From Hypericum androsaemum (taxonomy: Eukaryota; Streptophyta; Magnoliopsida; Malpighiales; Hypericaceae), in the NCBI GenBank assembly GCA_963995505.1, contig OZ023190.1:7283344-7347343 (forward strand): a stretch of 64,000 nt of DNA. Reading direction: 5' to 3'. Under the pieces are notes generated by a model. That model saw nothing but the letters and a program-made list of their open reading frames with translations. It had not been told where the DNA came from and ran no database searches. The translations under genes were made by a program, and so were the position numbers. The number at the start of each line of letters is the position of its first letter. Positions within the stretch are counted from its first letter, which is position 1. This document shows positions 11,720-22,951 of this stretch, piece by piece.

Positions 11720-13156
11720 GGGCAAATTACCCTCACATCCCTGTACTTTGGTCAGCCTCCCCCTAGGGTCCCTGGATTTTGAAAAATGATTGTCCCGTCC
11801 CTAAGTTTTGATGATAATAGACTCTCGGGTCCCTGGTGCCGGAATATTCCATATTCTCCGGCGAACCCCCACTTGAAAAGACTAAAATATCTCTCCCACT
11901 TAAAAAATAAAAAAATTTCTTTCTTTCTTCCTCCCACTTCTTCATCTTCTTCTTTATTCAATCTAACATGAACAATTCAAAAAATTAGGAGAACCCGAAG
12001 TATGCCCCATTCCCAAACCAAGAGCGTTGTCAACTAGTTGAGCTCTATATCGATTTTGTGGAAATTAATTTGACTGTTCAATTGCTCCAACAATCAATAA
12101 ATTATGATTCTTCTTCGAACAAGCTGCTCAGCGAAGTCGTAGACAATCAACCAGTTTTTTTGTCTTTCAAAAACCAAAAGAAAGTCAGTTTAGGAAAAAG
12201 AGAGGATAAAAATACCAATAAAGAAGAAGAAGAAAGAACGAACCCTAATCCCCCAAATTAATCCCTAACAACAATTAGCAATAATCTCTAGTTTCTTTAG
12301 GGGAATTAATGGATCCTTGAACGCACCATAATCCCTACTTTCACGACAACCACCACCGCCACCACACTTCCCGGTACGTCGCCCCCAATTCCCATCCCAA
12401 TCCTATTCCGATTCCTTAATCCGGCTACTATTAAAACCCTAATCCATCTCCGTCCCTGCCCCCTCCTCCGCCGCCGCCTCCCAATTGGCTTCCTCCTCCT
12501 CCGCCGCTCTCCCAGCACATGCTTCCCTACGCCTCCAATCCCCAATTCGTGGCCGACGCTCACCACCTTGGGAACACTCGTTACGAAGACGACAGATTCC
12601 CCAAGGCGGCGCCGATCGACGGGAATTGTACGGCGGTGAACCAGTCCTTGATGCTGACCCTCGACGCATCGACCCACTGCTTGTCGGTGATCCATTGTAG
12701 CGGTGACCCACTCCTCGTCCCCTACACTGCCCTCCCCATTGAGGAGGTCAAAGACTACGGCACCCCGGCCAGGCCATGCTCGTTGGGTTTAGATGATGGG
12801 AGTGGAATACGAAGCCGCTGGAGGATTGATTACAATCTTGTTCTCCTCGCTTAGTACGTGTGATGTTCATTTCAATGTCAATGATGGATCCGATTGCTAC
12901 TTCGAATTGATATTTTCAAGGGAGTTAAAGATGAATTGGGGAAGAAGGTGAGGGGAGAGGATTTTTGATTTTTTAAGTAGGAGGGGTATTTTTGTCTTTT
13001 TAAGTGGAGGTTCGTCGGAGAAAAAAGAATATTCCGGCACCAGGGACCCGAGAGTCAATTATCATCAAAACTTAGGGACGGGACAATCATTTTCCAAAAT
13101 CCAGGGACCCTAGGGGGAGGCTGACCAAAGTACAGGGATGTGAGGGTAATTTGCCC
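11720..13156. mobile_element. MULE-1: long-TIR Mutator-like element with probable captured DNA
   Basis: The ends are GGGCAAATTACCCTC and its complement GAGGGTAATTTGCCC. Terminal inverted repeats extend inward for about 200 bases or more, including GACTCTCGGGTCCCT at both sides. The flanks are TATTTTTTT (11711-11719) and TATTTTTTT (13157-13165), an exact 9-bp duplication, although in a T-rich context. Long TIRs with a 9-bp duplication are the signature of Mutator-like elements. No transposase is present, so the copy is non-autonomous. The interior (about 12300-12860) is much richer in GC than the TIRs or the neighbourhood. Confidence 0.85.
12435..12854 (+). pseudogene. Proline-rich open stretch inside MULE-1, probable captured gene piece
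   Basis: A frame is open from 12435, just after a TAA at 12432, to the TAG at 12854. It starts with a poly-proline tract, then NWLPPPPPLSQHMLPYAS and an unrecognised tail with FVADAHHLGN and RYEDDRFPK. The first ATG in the frame is at 12519. Codon use and GC content differ sharply from the flanking TIRs. The reading frame resembles the start of a proline-rich plant protein, which would make MULE-1 a Pack-MULE. I do not recognise the protein. It may equally be a captured 5' UTR and exon read in a fortuitous frame. Confidence 0.4.
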
Positions 13157-13403
13157 TATTTTTTTTGGGTGAGATTTAAATTGTTTCCGCAATTTCGGAT
13201 CTTAGACAGTTATGAGATTCAATCCTCCCACCTCATGCTTAAAGACTGGCACCGTATCCATCAGACCATACATGAGTTGGTTTTTGCTATGCAATATTGC
13301 ATGCTTATGAACTTTAAAAGAAAAAAAAGGAAAAGATCGTTCTTATGTCTCAGACAATTCTTGATAACAATCGAGTATGTAGATCGTTTCGTAAAAGATT
13401 ATT

Positions 13404-14657
13404 GAGAAAATTATGTTCAGGTCCCTATAGTTTGGTATCCCTCCATCTGGGGTTCCTGATGTCCCCGAAGTTTAATTTTAGAGACTCTCGGGTCCCTGAC
13501 GGCTCTTTTTTTTATTTTTGGTCTGGAAATGACCAAAATATCCTTAAAAAAAATAAAAAATTTACTTCTCCAACTTTTGAACAAAAATACCCACCACAAA
13601 AAACTAACCCAAAACTAAGATCAAACTAATTAAAATCAAGAACATAACCAAGAACATTAAAGAAAAAAAACTCAGATAAAAATTCAGCTCGTCGATGTCG
13701 AACACCCAATTTGGAGACTAATTTGGGGATCGATAATACGTACCAGAAGCCGACGAGCTCGTCGATGTCGAACACCTAGGCGTTTATCCTGTCGTCGATG
13801 AGGGCCACGTCTCCAACTCAGAATCCCAAGAACCAGAAAGTACTCGAAGAGGCGCTTCAAGCCCTAATCGCCGATCTAAACCACGAGGTTGTAGCTGGGG
13901 TAGTTTGCCCTTCCACGTGAGAGTTCTTATGGGACAAGGAAGAATTTCTCAGGTGCGGAAGGGATATTAATTAAGGGCAATCAACGACGGCAACCAACGA
14001 CAGCAACCATTGGTCGGAGTGAGGACTTCGCTCTCGTCAATGTAATCGACTCCGATGACCTCGAGGATCTTCGCGCTAAAAAAAATCGACGACGGCAACC
14101 GTTGTCGTTGCCGTACACCTCCTCGTCGTTGCTTCTTTAGTCAATTATTTCTTGGATCTGGATTTTGAATTTTTTTGATTTAGGTTTTTCTTAATTTTCT
14201 GGAAGAGTTTGATTTCTTGAGAATTTGTGAACTTGATTGGTGAGCACGATGAAGATGGTTGGAGACGAAACATGTGGCCGGAGAAGATGATGGATAATTT
14301 TTTTTGTTGATTATGATTTTCTGGATTGGATTTTTGATGTTCTTTGGAATTGAGGATTTTTATCTGAGTTTTTTCTTTAATATTCTTAGTTGTGTTCTTG
14401 ATTTTAGTTAGTTTGATCTTAGTTTTGAGTTAATTTTTGGTGGTGGGTGTTTTTGTTGAAAGTTTGTAGAAGGTAAATTTTTTTATTTTTTGTTTAAGGA
14501 TATTTTGGTCATTTCCATGACCACAAATGAAAAAAGAGCCGTCAGGGACCCGAGAGTCTCTAAAACCAAACTTCGGGGACGTCAGGAACGATTTCGGAAA
14601 TCCAGGGACCCCAGAGAGAAGGACACCAAACTACAAGGACCTGAGCGTAATTTTCTC
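13404..14657. mobile_element. MULE-2: long-TIR Mutator-like element
   Basis: The ends are GAGAAAATTATG and CGTAATTTTCTC. TIRs of about 300 bp run in from both sides and remain well matched down to ACTCAGATAAAAAT. The left TIR lacks about 20 bases present in the right one. The flanks are AAGATTATT at 13395-13403 and AAGATTATT at 14658-14666, an exact 9-bp duplication in non-repetitive sequence. The interior (about 13690-14340) is GC-richer, with two copies of a GCTCGTCGATGTCGAACACC word, but has no recognisable protein and no transposase. The inner TIR is shared with MULE-3, so these two are one family. Confidence 0.9.
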
Positions 14658-14754
14658 AAGATTATTTTAATTTAGTTAGAGGTTTTAATTCTGAGCACCG
14701 ATAATATAACAATGTACGAGGTTATGTTTCGTGGCTTCTTTGTCTCTTCCCCGG

Positions 14755-15580
14755 AGTTGTTTAAAAGTAGTCTCTCGAGGCTTCTACCTTTTAAAATAAG
14801 CTGTTTCTTATAGATGGCGCTTTAAGGATGCCTTAAAACTCGAGATAATCTTCTTTGGATTGGTTTGTTGCAACCTCCGGAGTCCTTGTGCATCTTGTGT
14901 AACCGGGAGACTGAATCCTCGAACCACCTTTTCTTGCACTGTGAAGTTACCTCCAAGGTGTGGTGCTCCTTCTTAAAGATCTTGGGAATCAATTGGTGTG
15001 TCGGCAGGTCCTCTTTCACACTTTTAGAGGATTGGTTGGGTCTGGTCCATGGAGCTTTCCTCAAGAAGTTGTGGTATACTTTGTTCGCCTCCTGTTGTTG
15101 GAATGTGTGGTTAGCAAGGAACAAGTGTATCTTCGATTGGCAGCCTTTTTTCTTTGATAAGATATTGTTGGCTATCTTGAGGTATTTTTCGGAATGGTCT
15201 TATTGGTCGGGGATAGCTGCTGATTACCGTTTCCAAGATGTTACTTAAGTGTTAGGCGCGGTGCAGATCAGGGGATGACTGTGGACGCTCGTGTTGGGAT
15301 GACCTGGCAAGCCTTGTCTCCGGTTGTCTCTCGCAGATGGTCACTTCTCCGCCTTGGTGTTCTTCTGGCTTAGTCTCTTTCGCTGCTGGTTTACGTCTCT
15401 GTTGTAATGGTGCTGCTATCTTTGGCTATTTTTGGTTGCGTAGCTGCTGCTGTATTTTCTGGGATTAGATACCTCTTGTAACTTGCTCCAGATTGAGGTC
15501 TGTCCCTGGGATTGTCCCTCTTGGAGTCTAGGTCGATCTTTTACTTTTACTACTATGTAACTGAGATGTTTCAAAAAAAT
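14755..15580 (+). pseudogene. LINE 3' end: zinc-binding RT domain remnant and tail
   Basis: The open frame at 14865-15246 shows the zf-RVT pattern found at the C-terminus of plant L1-type LINE polyproteins: CILCNRETESSNHLFLHCEV, then VWCSFLKILGI, then an aromatic-rich stretch ending near SEWSYWS. Upstream bases back to about 14755 continue the homology (ALKDALKTRDNL) in another frame. Downstream, about 330 non-coding bases end in TTTCAAAAAAATAAC, a likely poly-A end. The rest of the reverse transcriptase is missing, as expected for a 5'-truncated copy. Confidence 0.8.
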
Positions 15581-16021
15581 AACAATGTCAAAATACGATA
15601 GCGAAAGAGTTGAATACTAAATGTCTACCAATGAAAGAGTTGAGTACTAACAAGTGTGAAATTCAGAAAACTACGTCATTAATATAGACAAAATCGAACC
15701 ATAAATTACCTAAATTAAAATGCGTAAAAAATTATAGGTTAGTAAAGGGAAATTAATTTATCCCTAAAAGAAAACCACTCGCACAAGCAAAAGGCATTTG
15801 AAAATGTTTCGATGAAAGTGCGAAAAAATTGCCAACAATTACCTCTGAAAAAACAATTATTCTGATCCCGTTGATATTCCAAACTTGAATGTCATATGTC
15901 CACGAATGGGTATCACAACGACATTTTTTTGGGGGAAAAGGAAAAAAGAAGCACAAAAAAAAGAGTCCGATCCCGACGATTCAACTTCTTTCCAATAACA
16001 ACAGAATAGGACAAAAAAGAA
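15581..16021. other. Upstream region of the CNGC gene
   Basis: About 440 bases of AT-rich sequence follow the LINE tail. An in-frame TAG at 16007 closes the CNGC frame just before its ATG. I see no clear TATA box or other defined promoter element. Confidence 0.4.
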
Positions 16022-19000
16022 ATGAACAACCTGCAGCATTACACGTCCCGGCGGTTCCACGTGCACCACTTCCGGGGGCTGCGCCGGAAATCGCCGTGGT
16101 GGGACCAGGTCCTGGACCCACGAGGCGACGTCGTGACGACATGGAACCATATCTTCCTGGTGACGTGCATGATCGCGCTCTTCTTGGACCCGCTCTACTT
16201 CTACCTGCCCGTGATAGGGGGGGACGCTTGCATGGAGGTGAACCTGGCCCTGGGCGCGTGGGTCACCGTCGCCCGCATCATCACCGACCTCTTCTTCTTC
16301 ATCCACATCTTCTTCAAATTCCGCACCGCCTTCGTCGCCCCCAGCTCCCGCGTCTTCGGGCGCGGCGATCTCGTCATGGATCGCAAGGCCATCGCCAAGC
16401 GCTACCTCAAATCCGCCTTCGTCATCGACGTTGCCGCTGCCCTACCTCTCCCTCAGGTTTCTTTTCACACCTCGTTCGTTTCGTTTCTTTTTCTTTTTGG
16501 AGTCGAACATTCTTTTTACATTCGTAAGATTTGATAATGTGCAGATGATGATATGGTTCGTTATACCAACAGTGAAGAACACAACAGCTGATCATCAGAA
16601 CCACACTATTTCTCTGGTGGTTCTGATTCAGTACATCCCCAGATTCTTGGTGATGCTCCCTTTGAACCGACGGATCGTTAAAACCACGGGGGCTATAGCC
16701 AAGACTGCTTGGTCGGGTGCTGCCTACAATCTCCTCCTCTATGTCCTTGCCAGCCATGTAAGTATTCTGAGTAAGATGTTGTTTTGCAAAACATTATGGA
16801 GTAACAATGTGTTATCAACCTGAGGGCTATAGCCCGTGCGCAGTGCAATTTCGAGGCTTCAAACCCTAGGCTGCATAGAAATTATATAGCTAAACACTAA
16901 CGGCTGAATAGAAAAACTAAATAAACCATAACTAAAGGTAAAAAATTCTAACAACTGAATGGAAATAAAGTCTATAGAATCTTAACACACAACAGTCCTT
17001 ATCCTACGGCAATGCACAGTAACCAAAACTTACATAATGGAAGGACATTTGTAGCCAGACATAGTGTTGAAGCCCTGTAATTTTCTAGACCAATGAGACA
17101 ATTAATTAATTAATTAGTTGAGTTGACAAGAAAAATTAACTAATTATCTCTTTGGTCTAGAAAATTAATTAATTATCTCTTTTTAATTCATTGGAGTCAC
17201 CACATTTGGCTTATTGTTGTGACCATAAATTGGTCAGGGCAGGTTCTAGGAGCTTCATGGTACATAGCGTCCATCCAGAGGCAGCACGAGTGCTGGGAAA
17301 GGCAATGCCGTCTAGAGAGAAACAGCACCCACTCGCCTTCTTGCCAACGCAACTTCCTCGACTGCAGCACGCTCAATGACCCTGCACGCCAGGCATGGCT
17401 GAGGACGAGCCATGTCGTCGTCCACTGTGATGCTCGCAAGGACAATTTCCAGTTCGGAATGTTCGCCACCGCCTTCACGAGTCACGTCACCGAGGCCCCT
17501 GTTATTGATAGAATCTTCTTTTGCCTTTGGTGGGGTCTACGACAGCTCTGGTAATAAATTGGCTGCCTCTCATATGTCCTGTCACTACTAGTCTTTTTAC
17601 TTGAATTGGTAGGCAAAATGTGATTCATGTGTATTATGTCAGGTAAGTTAGTAATTAGTTGATCATGTGACATTCATCCAATGAACTGGCATTATTAGTA
17701 TACAAAATAGTTTGCCATTTGTACATGGTTTTGTTCATGATGAACCTTAACCGTGACTAGAGGTCCACGGTTCAACTCCTGGTTCACGTCGTTTCAGTTA
17801 CGTGAAACTGAGAGTTTGTCTTTACGAAGTTATCTGGTATATGTTGTATGCAGTTCCTATGGACAAGGTTTGGCGACTAGCACATATGAAGGTGAAACAT
17901 TATTTAGCATCGGAATCAGCATCATGGGCCTGGTGCTTTTCGCACATCTCATTGGCCAGATGCAGGTTTGTTATCTGTAATCCCTTATTTTCTCTTATTA
18001 ACACATGAATATATTTTGTGCACAAGAAAGTTGGTATTGGAATTTCGAAGCTGAGGTCCGAAATTGACGAGAGGCCTTCTTTTTGACGTGAAGAGTTATA
18101 TGCAATCCACGACAGCTAGACTTGAAGAATGGAAGATCAAGAGAAGGGATACCGAGGAATGGATGAGGCACCGGCAGTTGCCACCGGAGCTTCAAGAGCG
18201 GGTCCGCCGATTCGTCCAATACAAATGGTTGGCCACTAGAGGTGTAGATGAAGAATCAATCTTAAACGCCTTGCCACTTGATATCCGACGACAAATTCAA
18301 AGGCACCTCTGCCTTGCCCTTGTTCGACGAGTAATTTTTCTGACATTAGTCCATTTGTCACATAATTAATCTGTCTTAGTTTGCAAGTCTTACTCTGTAG
18401 GAATTAGTTCCCTTTGTTTTGTTGCGTTGGGGGTATTTTATTTAGTAAGGACCTATACTGTTGTTCTGTTCCTCCTCCAGGTTCCACTTTTCGCACAAAT
18501 GGATGACCAGCTTTTGGATGCGATCTGCGAGCGGCTGGTGTCCTCCCTGAACACCAAGGATACATACATTGTCCGGGAAGGCGATCCGGTGACAGAGATG
18601 TTGTTCGTGATCAGAGGGCAGCTAGAGAGTTCGACGACCGATGGAGGAAGGACAGGGTTTTTCAACTCCATCACGCTCAGGGCAGGTGATTTCTGTGGGG
18701 AGGAGTTGTTGACATGGGCGCTGGTGCCTACCTCTCTCCAACTTCCTTTGTCGACCCGCACCGTTAAGGCCTTAACCGAAGTCGAGGCGTTTGCACTTAA
18801 GGCACAGGACCTCAAGTACGTGGCCAAGCAATTCAAGCGCCTTCATAGCAAGAAGTTGCAACATGCCTTCAGGTAATGTTGATGATTATATTACATTCCA
18901 CATTATTGACTATGGTTGAAAAATTTGGTGTTTTACAAATACTTCCACAGTTTTATCATTCAACCATGTATTTGTACATCGTATAAAACAACATATATAT

Positions 19001-19426
19001 TTACAGATCAACTTTCTTTATATATAGAACAAAGTATGAATGATTGTGTTCTTTCACAGATACTACTCGCACCAATGGAGGACATGGGGGGCCTGCATTA
19101 TACAGGCGGCATGGCGGAGGCACATGAAGAAGATGCTGCAGATGGAATTGGCGAGGCAGGAGAGCCTCTACTACGCGTTGTACGCGAGCGATGAGGGTTA
19201 CTTGGAGGGGGAGGGGTCACCAGCGGATAGTAGCGGGGCCAATGTGCAGCAACTTGGAGCCACCATGCTCGCCTCCAAGTTTGCTGCTAATACCAAGAGG
19301 GGTGCTGCCAACCAGAAACCGCCTCCTGTTCTACAGCGCGACGACGACTCGTTGAAGATGCCGAAGTTGTTTAAGCCTCAGGATCTTGATTTTTATGCTG
19401 AACATGATCATGACCACGACGAGTGA
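16022..19426 (+). CDS. CNGC: Cyclic nucleotide-gated ion channel (plant CNGC, group III-like)
   Basis: This encodes a plasma-membrane, calmodulin-regulated cation channel, usually Ca2+ permeable. Seven exons join in frame: 16022-16456, 16545-16757, 17243-17550, 17854-17965, 18094-18330, 18481-18872 and 19060-19426, giving 687 residues, a normal family length. S1 starts near WNHIFLVTCM, S2 near TDLFFFIHIFFKFRTAF, and S5 near YNLLLYVLASH. The pore is LWWGLRQL followed across intron 3 by YGQGL, so the filter is GQGL where many plant CNGCs have GQNL. The cyclic-nucleotide-binding domain holds LFVIRGQLES and GDFCGEELLTWAL. The IQ segment IIQAAWRRHMKK follows. The C-terminal LGATMLASKFAANTKRG favours group III, but I assign that from memory of the family. 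The N-terminus before S1 is short (about 40 residues), so an upstream exon is possible. Acceptor 5 is a weak AAG after a pyrimidine run. Confidence 0.93.
17078..17170. repeat. Small inverted repeat in CNGC intron 2
   Basis: AATTTTCTAGACCA at 17078 is matched by its near complement TGGTCTAGAAAATT around 17153. Between the arms lie ATTAATTA-rich arms and a short loop. This looks like a tiny foldback or MITE remnant. It does not disturb the splice sites. Confidence 0.55.
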
Positions 19427-20412
19427 CAACAGTTAAAGCCGAGCTACTTGTGTGGTGGATGTACACCAGAGATAGACATAGGTGGAGAAATATACACTAC
19501 AAGTAGAACAGTTGACAAGAAGAAGGTAAAACAAAGTTGTCCGGTTTAGGAAATATTTTGGTGTGTAGAATAGGGTGATCCTCTTGTAGAACTTTTACAT
19601 TTACCATTAATTGGAACTATATGCATATGTCTCTTGGTGTGTCTCTAACCCTCAAGCTCTTATTTTGGAGACGTTGATTTATGCTTGCCTGTGAATACTC
19701 GTCACTTGTTGGCGGTTGTGGCGTTGGGATGGTGACGAGGTGTAAAGTACACCCGTTGCAATAAAGATAAGTAAGAGTGTTAAACCATGAAGATTAAGGT
19801 TAGTCCACTAATTAAATTTGTTTTCTAGTATAGGAAGCATATAAATGGTAGGGTAAAATGAAGGAAACACTAAAGTGAAAAACATACATAAACAACTTAA
19901 CTAAACTAACAAAAGTGGTCCAATAAAAAATGGAAAGAGTGGGCTTGGTGCCCCTTTGCAACTTTCCTACCTATTCATCCATTGGCTTCCATAAAGTTCA
20001 TGATTGTCCGAGTGTTTCTAAGCTAGCAAACTAACGCTCCTGTTGTTAGCTTGCGTAACTCGGTCCTAAATAAAGATTAGATGAACTAGCTAGTGCTCCC
20101 ACGTGCCTAACTATCCTCCTATTCCAATTAATCCGTCCACCACTCATTGGGCAACTAATCTCCTATCAAGATCCATCATTAATAGTTACACAACCAACTT
20201 GTTGCATAATCTATTGACCCTAATCCCTCCCGATAATTAGGTTTAACTATGTACCTAATAGTAGGTCTATAGACACTTAATTTCTTCGCCCGGTTGATTT
20301 GAGTTTAAACTAGGGTCTAACACTACCCACTCCCTTCCCGGGGCTCTTAGGTGAGTTTTAATCCTAATCCCACATGGCCTAACTGCTAGACATAAGCACA
20401 ACAATTGATACA

Positions 20413-21058
20413 TAGGGGTGAGCACGAAACCGCAAAATACTGCTAAACCGCAATACCGCAAAACCGCATACCAAAAAAAACCAAACCGCTCGTCCAAAAT
20501 GGTGTCGCGGTACGGTTTTATACCGAACTGCTCCTATCGGTACGGTTGCGGTATGGCTTTTGTACCGAGCCGCCATACCGCGAAACCGAAGGTATATTAT
20601 ATAAGTCTGTTAGAGGTTGAGCCCAAATTGTGGTTTGGGCCTTTGGGCCAAGTTTAGCCCTTTTATATATATATATATATATATGTAATGGATGTGAAAT
20701 AGATTGAATAGAAAAACTTAATTCCCTTCCACTTTTTCCTTTTCTGGGTTCGTCCAGCAACTTCTTCCCCTTTTTGTCAATTTTTTTTCTCAATTAGAAC
20801 ACTCCTCCATCTCTAGGTAGAACCACTACAACCAAGGTACCGCTAAGGAAAGCATTCTAAAAAAAAACCTTAGGGGGACCCGGTGCGGTTTCAAACCGCG
20901 ATACCGCAATACCGTACCGATCCCGCCACACCGCGAAGTCTACGGTTTAGAGTCATACCGCGATACCGACGGTTGTAAAATTTTGTTAAAAAAAAATGGT
21001 TCGGTATGAATTTTCGGTAAAATACCGCGATACCGAACCGTATACATACTCCCGACTA
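20413..21058. mobile_element. hAT-like non-autonomous element with ACCGC repeats
   Basis: The left edge TAGGGGTGAGCACG and the right edge CATACTCCCGACTA are loosely complementary. The sequence inside is dominated by the words ACCGC, GCGGTA and CGGTACGG in both orientations, as in several plant hAT MITEs that start with GGGGTGAGCA. I found no 8-bp target duplication, so the borders are uncertain. Confidence 0.5.
20664..20684. repeat. (TA)n microsatellite
   Basis: An uninterrupted TA dinucleotide run of about 21 bases lies inside the hAT-like element. Confidence 0.9.
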
Positions 21059-22120
21059 GGTTCTAGGGTTAAACCTTAGTCCCTACTATCCCCTTTTAAT
21101 TTATTAGAGCTTAAATAGAATTCAACACTACCTAATCTCCTCCCGAGGTTCTACATGTAACCTTAATTCATAAGACCCAACATAGTTAATGTTTCTTTTT
21201 TTTTTAGAAACATAGCTAATGTTTCTAATCTATGGATAAATGACTAGTTAGGTTCACCAACCCACAAACACACTACTCACTCATAAAAAAAGCACAAAAA
21301 AAAGTCCAAATGTCCCCTTCTTCAAAAGCCGAGCCTTATTCCTTACAAAAATAGCGAGTAGTAGTGTTTTTGTCTCTAAATGTGGCTATAAGCTAAGTTG
21401 TTCTAGCTCAATGGCTAGACAAGTGGAGAAGGGGGCACAAAATGAGTATTTATAGATCCACCCAAATGCCCTAAAGAAACAAGGAAAGGACAAAGTCCAC
21501 ACTACAATTCTAGTGTATGAAATGTAGATTTTTTTTCAAGCTTCCGAAAGAAAATTTATTCTTCATGGTCCAATGCTCGAGCAGAAAGTTACAACCTTTA
21601 TAATAGGGACATGAAAGTCCTTCACAAAATTTTCCTTTTCTTCTTTGAGCCCCCATTTTTTTGCTCAAAATGCCCCTAAAGCGGTCCTCCTCCTACAAAA
21701 TAAAAGAAGCAATAAAGACCACTCGAATGACACAAAAACAAAAAAAACACGTCAGGCACTAAGAAGATAACCATAAAAGACAGTGTTTTGACACTCAACA
21801 CAACTCCACACTTAAATCTTTGCTTTCCCTCAAGTAAAACTTAAGTGCAGCGACAAAATACTCAACACACAAAAGGTCAGGATGACTAATATGGACACTC
21901 ATCAACCAAGCAGAAACTTAGCACTCACACTTGCATTTAATCGCCACCAAACCATGAATTACTGACAAAAACACACCCACAACATAACAAGTTCAATCAC
22001 CCGAACACACAATATTTCAAGTAATCGCCACACTACCCGATTATTTAACTGAGTGTTGTAACGATACAAAAAACACTGAGGCATTGACAACTTGGAGGAT
22101 AAAAAAATTATCCTCGCAAG

Positions 22121-22951
22121 TGTTGGGTTGAATGCATTTTAATGCATTTGGCCCAAAATGGTAAGGCCCAAAGTGGAGGCCCAAAAGGGAAATGGAAAAG
22201 TGCAATATCACATTGATTAGAACAAGGAGGATTTCCTTATTTATAAGGAATTTCCCTCCTCACCTCTCAAACTTGGTTGACTACCTAAAGGCTGACCCAC
22301 CGCTAGCTGCGAGGACGGTGCTTCACGAGCACGCGCACGCGCGCATAGCGCATTGGACGCAGGTCGCAATGGGCGCTTTATGACGCACTTGGTACTTCGC
22401 GAGGAGCTGGAGGAGCCTTAAGTATTTTGCCCGGGTCCGGAGGCAGCTGCGCAGCTACCGAAGCGACGAGGAGCTGCGAGCGCCTTCAGGTTGACCACCG
22501 AAGAGGCACGACGGGCAGGAATATGCAGGAGACTTCCAGAAGGCCGAAGGGGTTCGAGATCTATCGCTAAAGGGCGCCAGCGCAGCCTGGGCGCGCCTGG
22601 AAGGATCCAGAAGCCACCGAAGGGCCACGAGCGCAGCCAGTCAGCCTGCTGGCCGAGCGGACGCGTCCCTTCAGGGTGGCTGCCTCCCTGCCTCCTTGCC
22701 ATAATTCTCATCCCAGCAGCAATTGCATTTCTGAGCATTGTTGTCTTCTTCTTTCCCCCGTTCTTCACTTAGAAAAGAATCCGAAAGTTCTGGGTATATA
22801 AGGGTTCGTCCGAAAGTTTCGAGATACGTGTGCAACGTTCTTGGAAATGCCCTAAACAGTCGTTGTATCTTGGGGACGATTGCCGAAGCCCGTACCACAC
22901 TGAAATATACGGGGCAATCTCGTCTTACGGAGAAAGTGTCCAACACTTGTC
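22121..22951 (+). repeat. Copia-B 5' LTR, truncated and without TATA box
   Basis: It matches 24625 to about 25528. Three changes stand out against the 3' LTR: it lacks the GAGCAC microsatellite, it has about 27 extra bases near 22648, and it lacks about 25 bases that in the 3' LTR contain TATAAATA. Its right end is fused to reverse transcriptase sequence after CTTGTC. Confidence 0.85.

Larger units (their letters stand above)
11700..13298 (-). mobile_element. tRNA-derived SINE, split by MULE-1
   Basis: A 15-bp direct repeat TTGCTATGCAATATT lies at 11700-11714 and 13284-13298. Once MULE-1 (11720-13156) and its duplicated target are removed, what lies between is a minus-strand SINE of about 120 bp with a poly-A tail, which appears as poly-T on the plus strand. 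Read on the minus strand it has a weak A-box-like word TGGTCTGATGG near 13264 and a B-box-like word GGATTGAATC near 13223, with the tail last. The length, boxes, tail and long target duplication fit a plant SINE. MULE-1 went into the tail. I infer the class from these features and did not match it to a named family. Confidence 0.7.
19700..22120. repeat. Unclassified non-coding repeat family R, copy A
   Basis: No coding frame is visible. The segment shares ordered words with 44690-46330, 52750-53720 and 58030-58570: a GCAACTTTCCTACCTA-like word, lists of CTAACT and TCCCAC, and later a segment ending CCTCAAGTAAAAC near the right side. Bases 21340-21480 closely resemble 28985-29110. A hAT-like element (20413-21058) is embedded, and copia-B inserted at its right edge after TCCTCGCAAG. 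The layout recalls non-coding regions of plant Ty3/gypsy elements, but that is inference. Confidence 0.45.

Noticed and set aside
12306..12711. Long minus-strand frames in the GC-rich part of MULE-1
   Set aside because: They are rich in Arg, Val and Gly as expected from antisense of a proline-rich, GC-rich frame. The plus frame looks more protein-like.
15889..16527. Arg/Pro-rich frame overlapping CNGC exon 1
   Set aside because: It is an out-of-frame shadow of the GC-rich channel exon. The other frame gives clear S1-S3 segments and splices in frame.
22084..22116. Hairpin GAGGATAA...TTATCCTC as a terminator or RNA element
   Set aside because: It lies in repeat family sequence at a copia insertion site in a plant genome. 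No transcript context supports a function.
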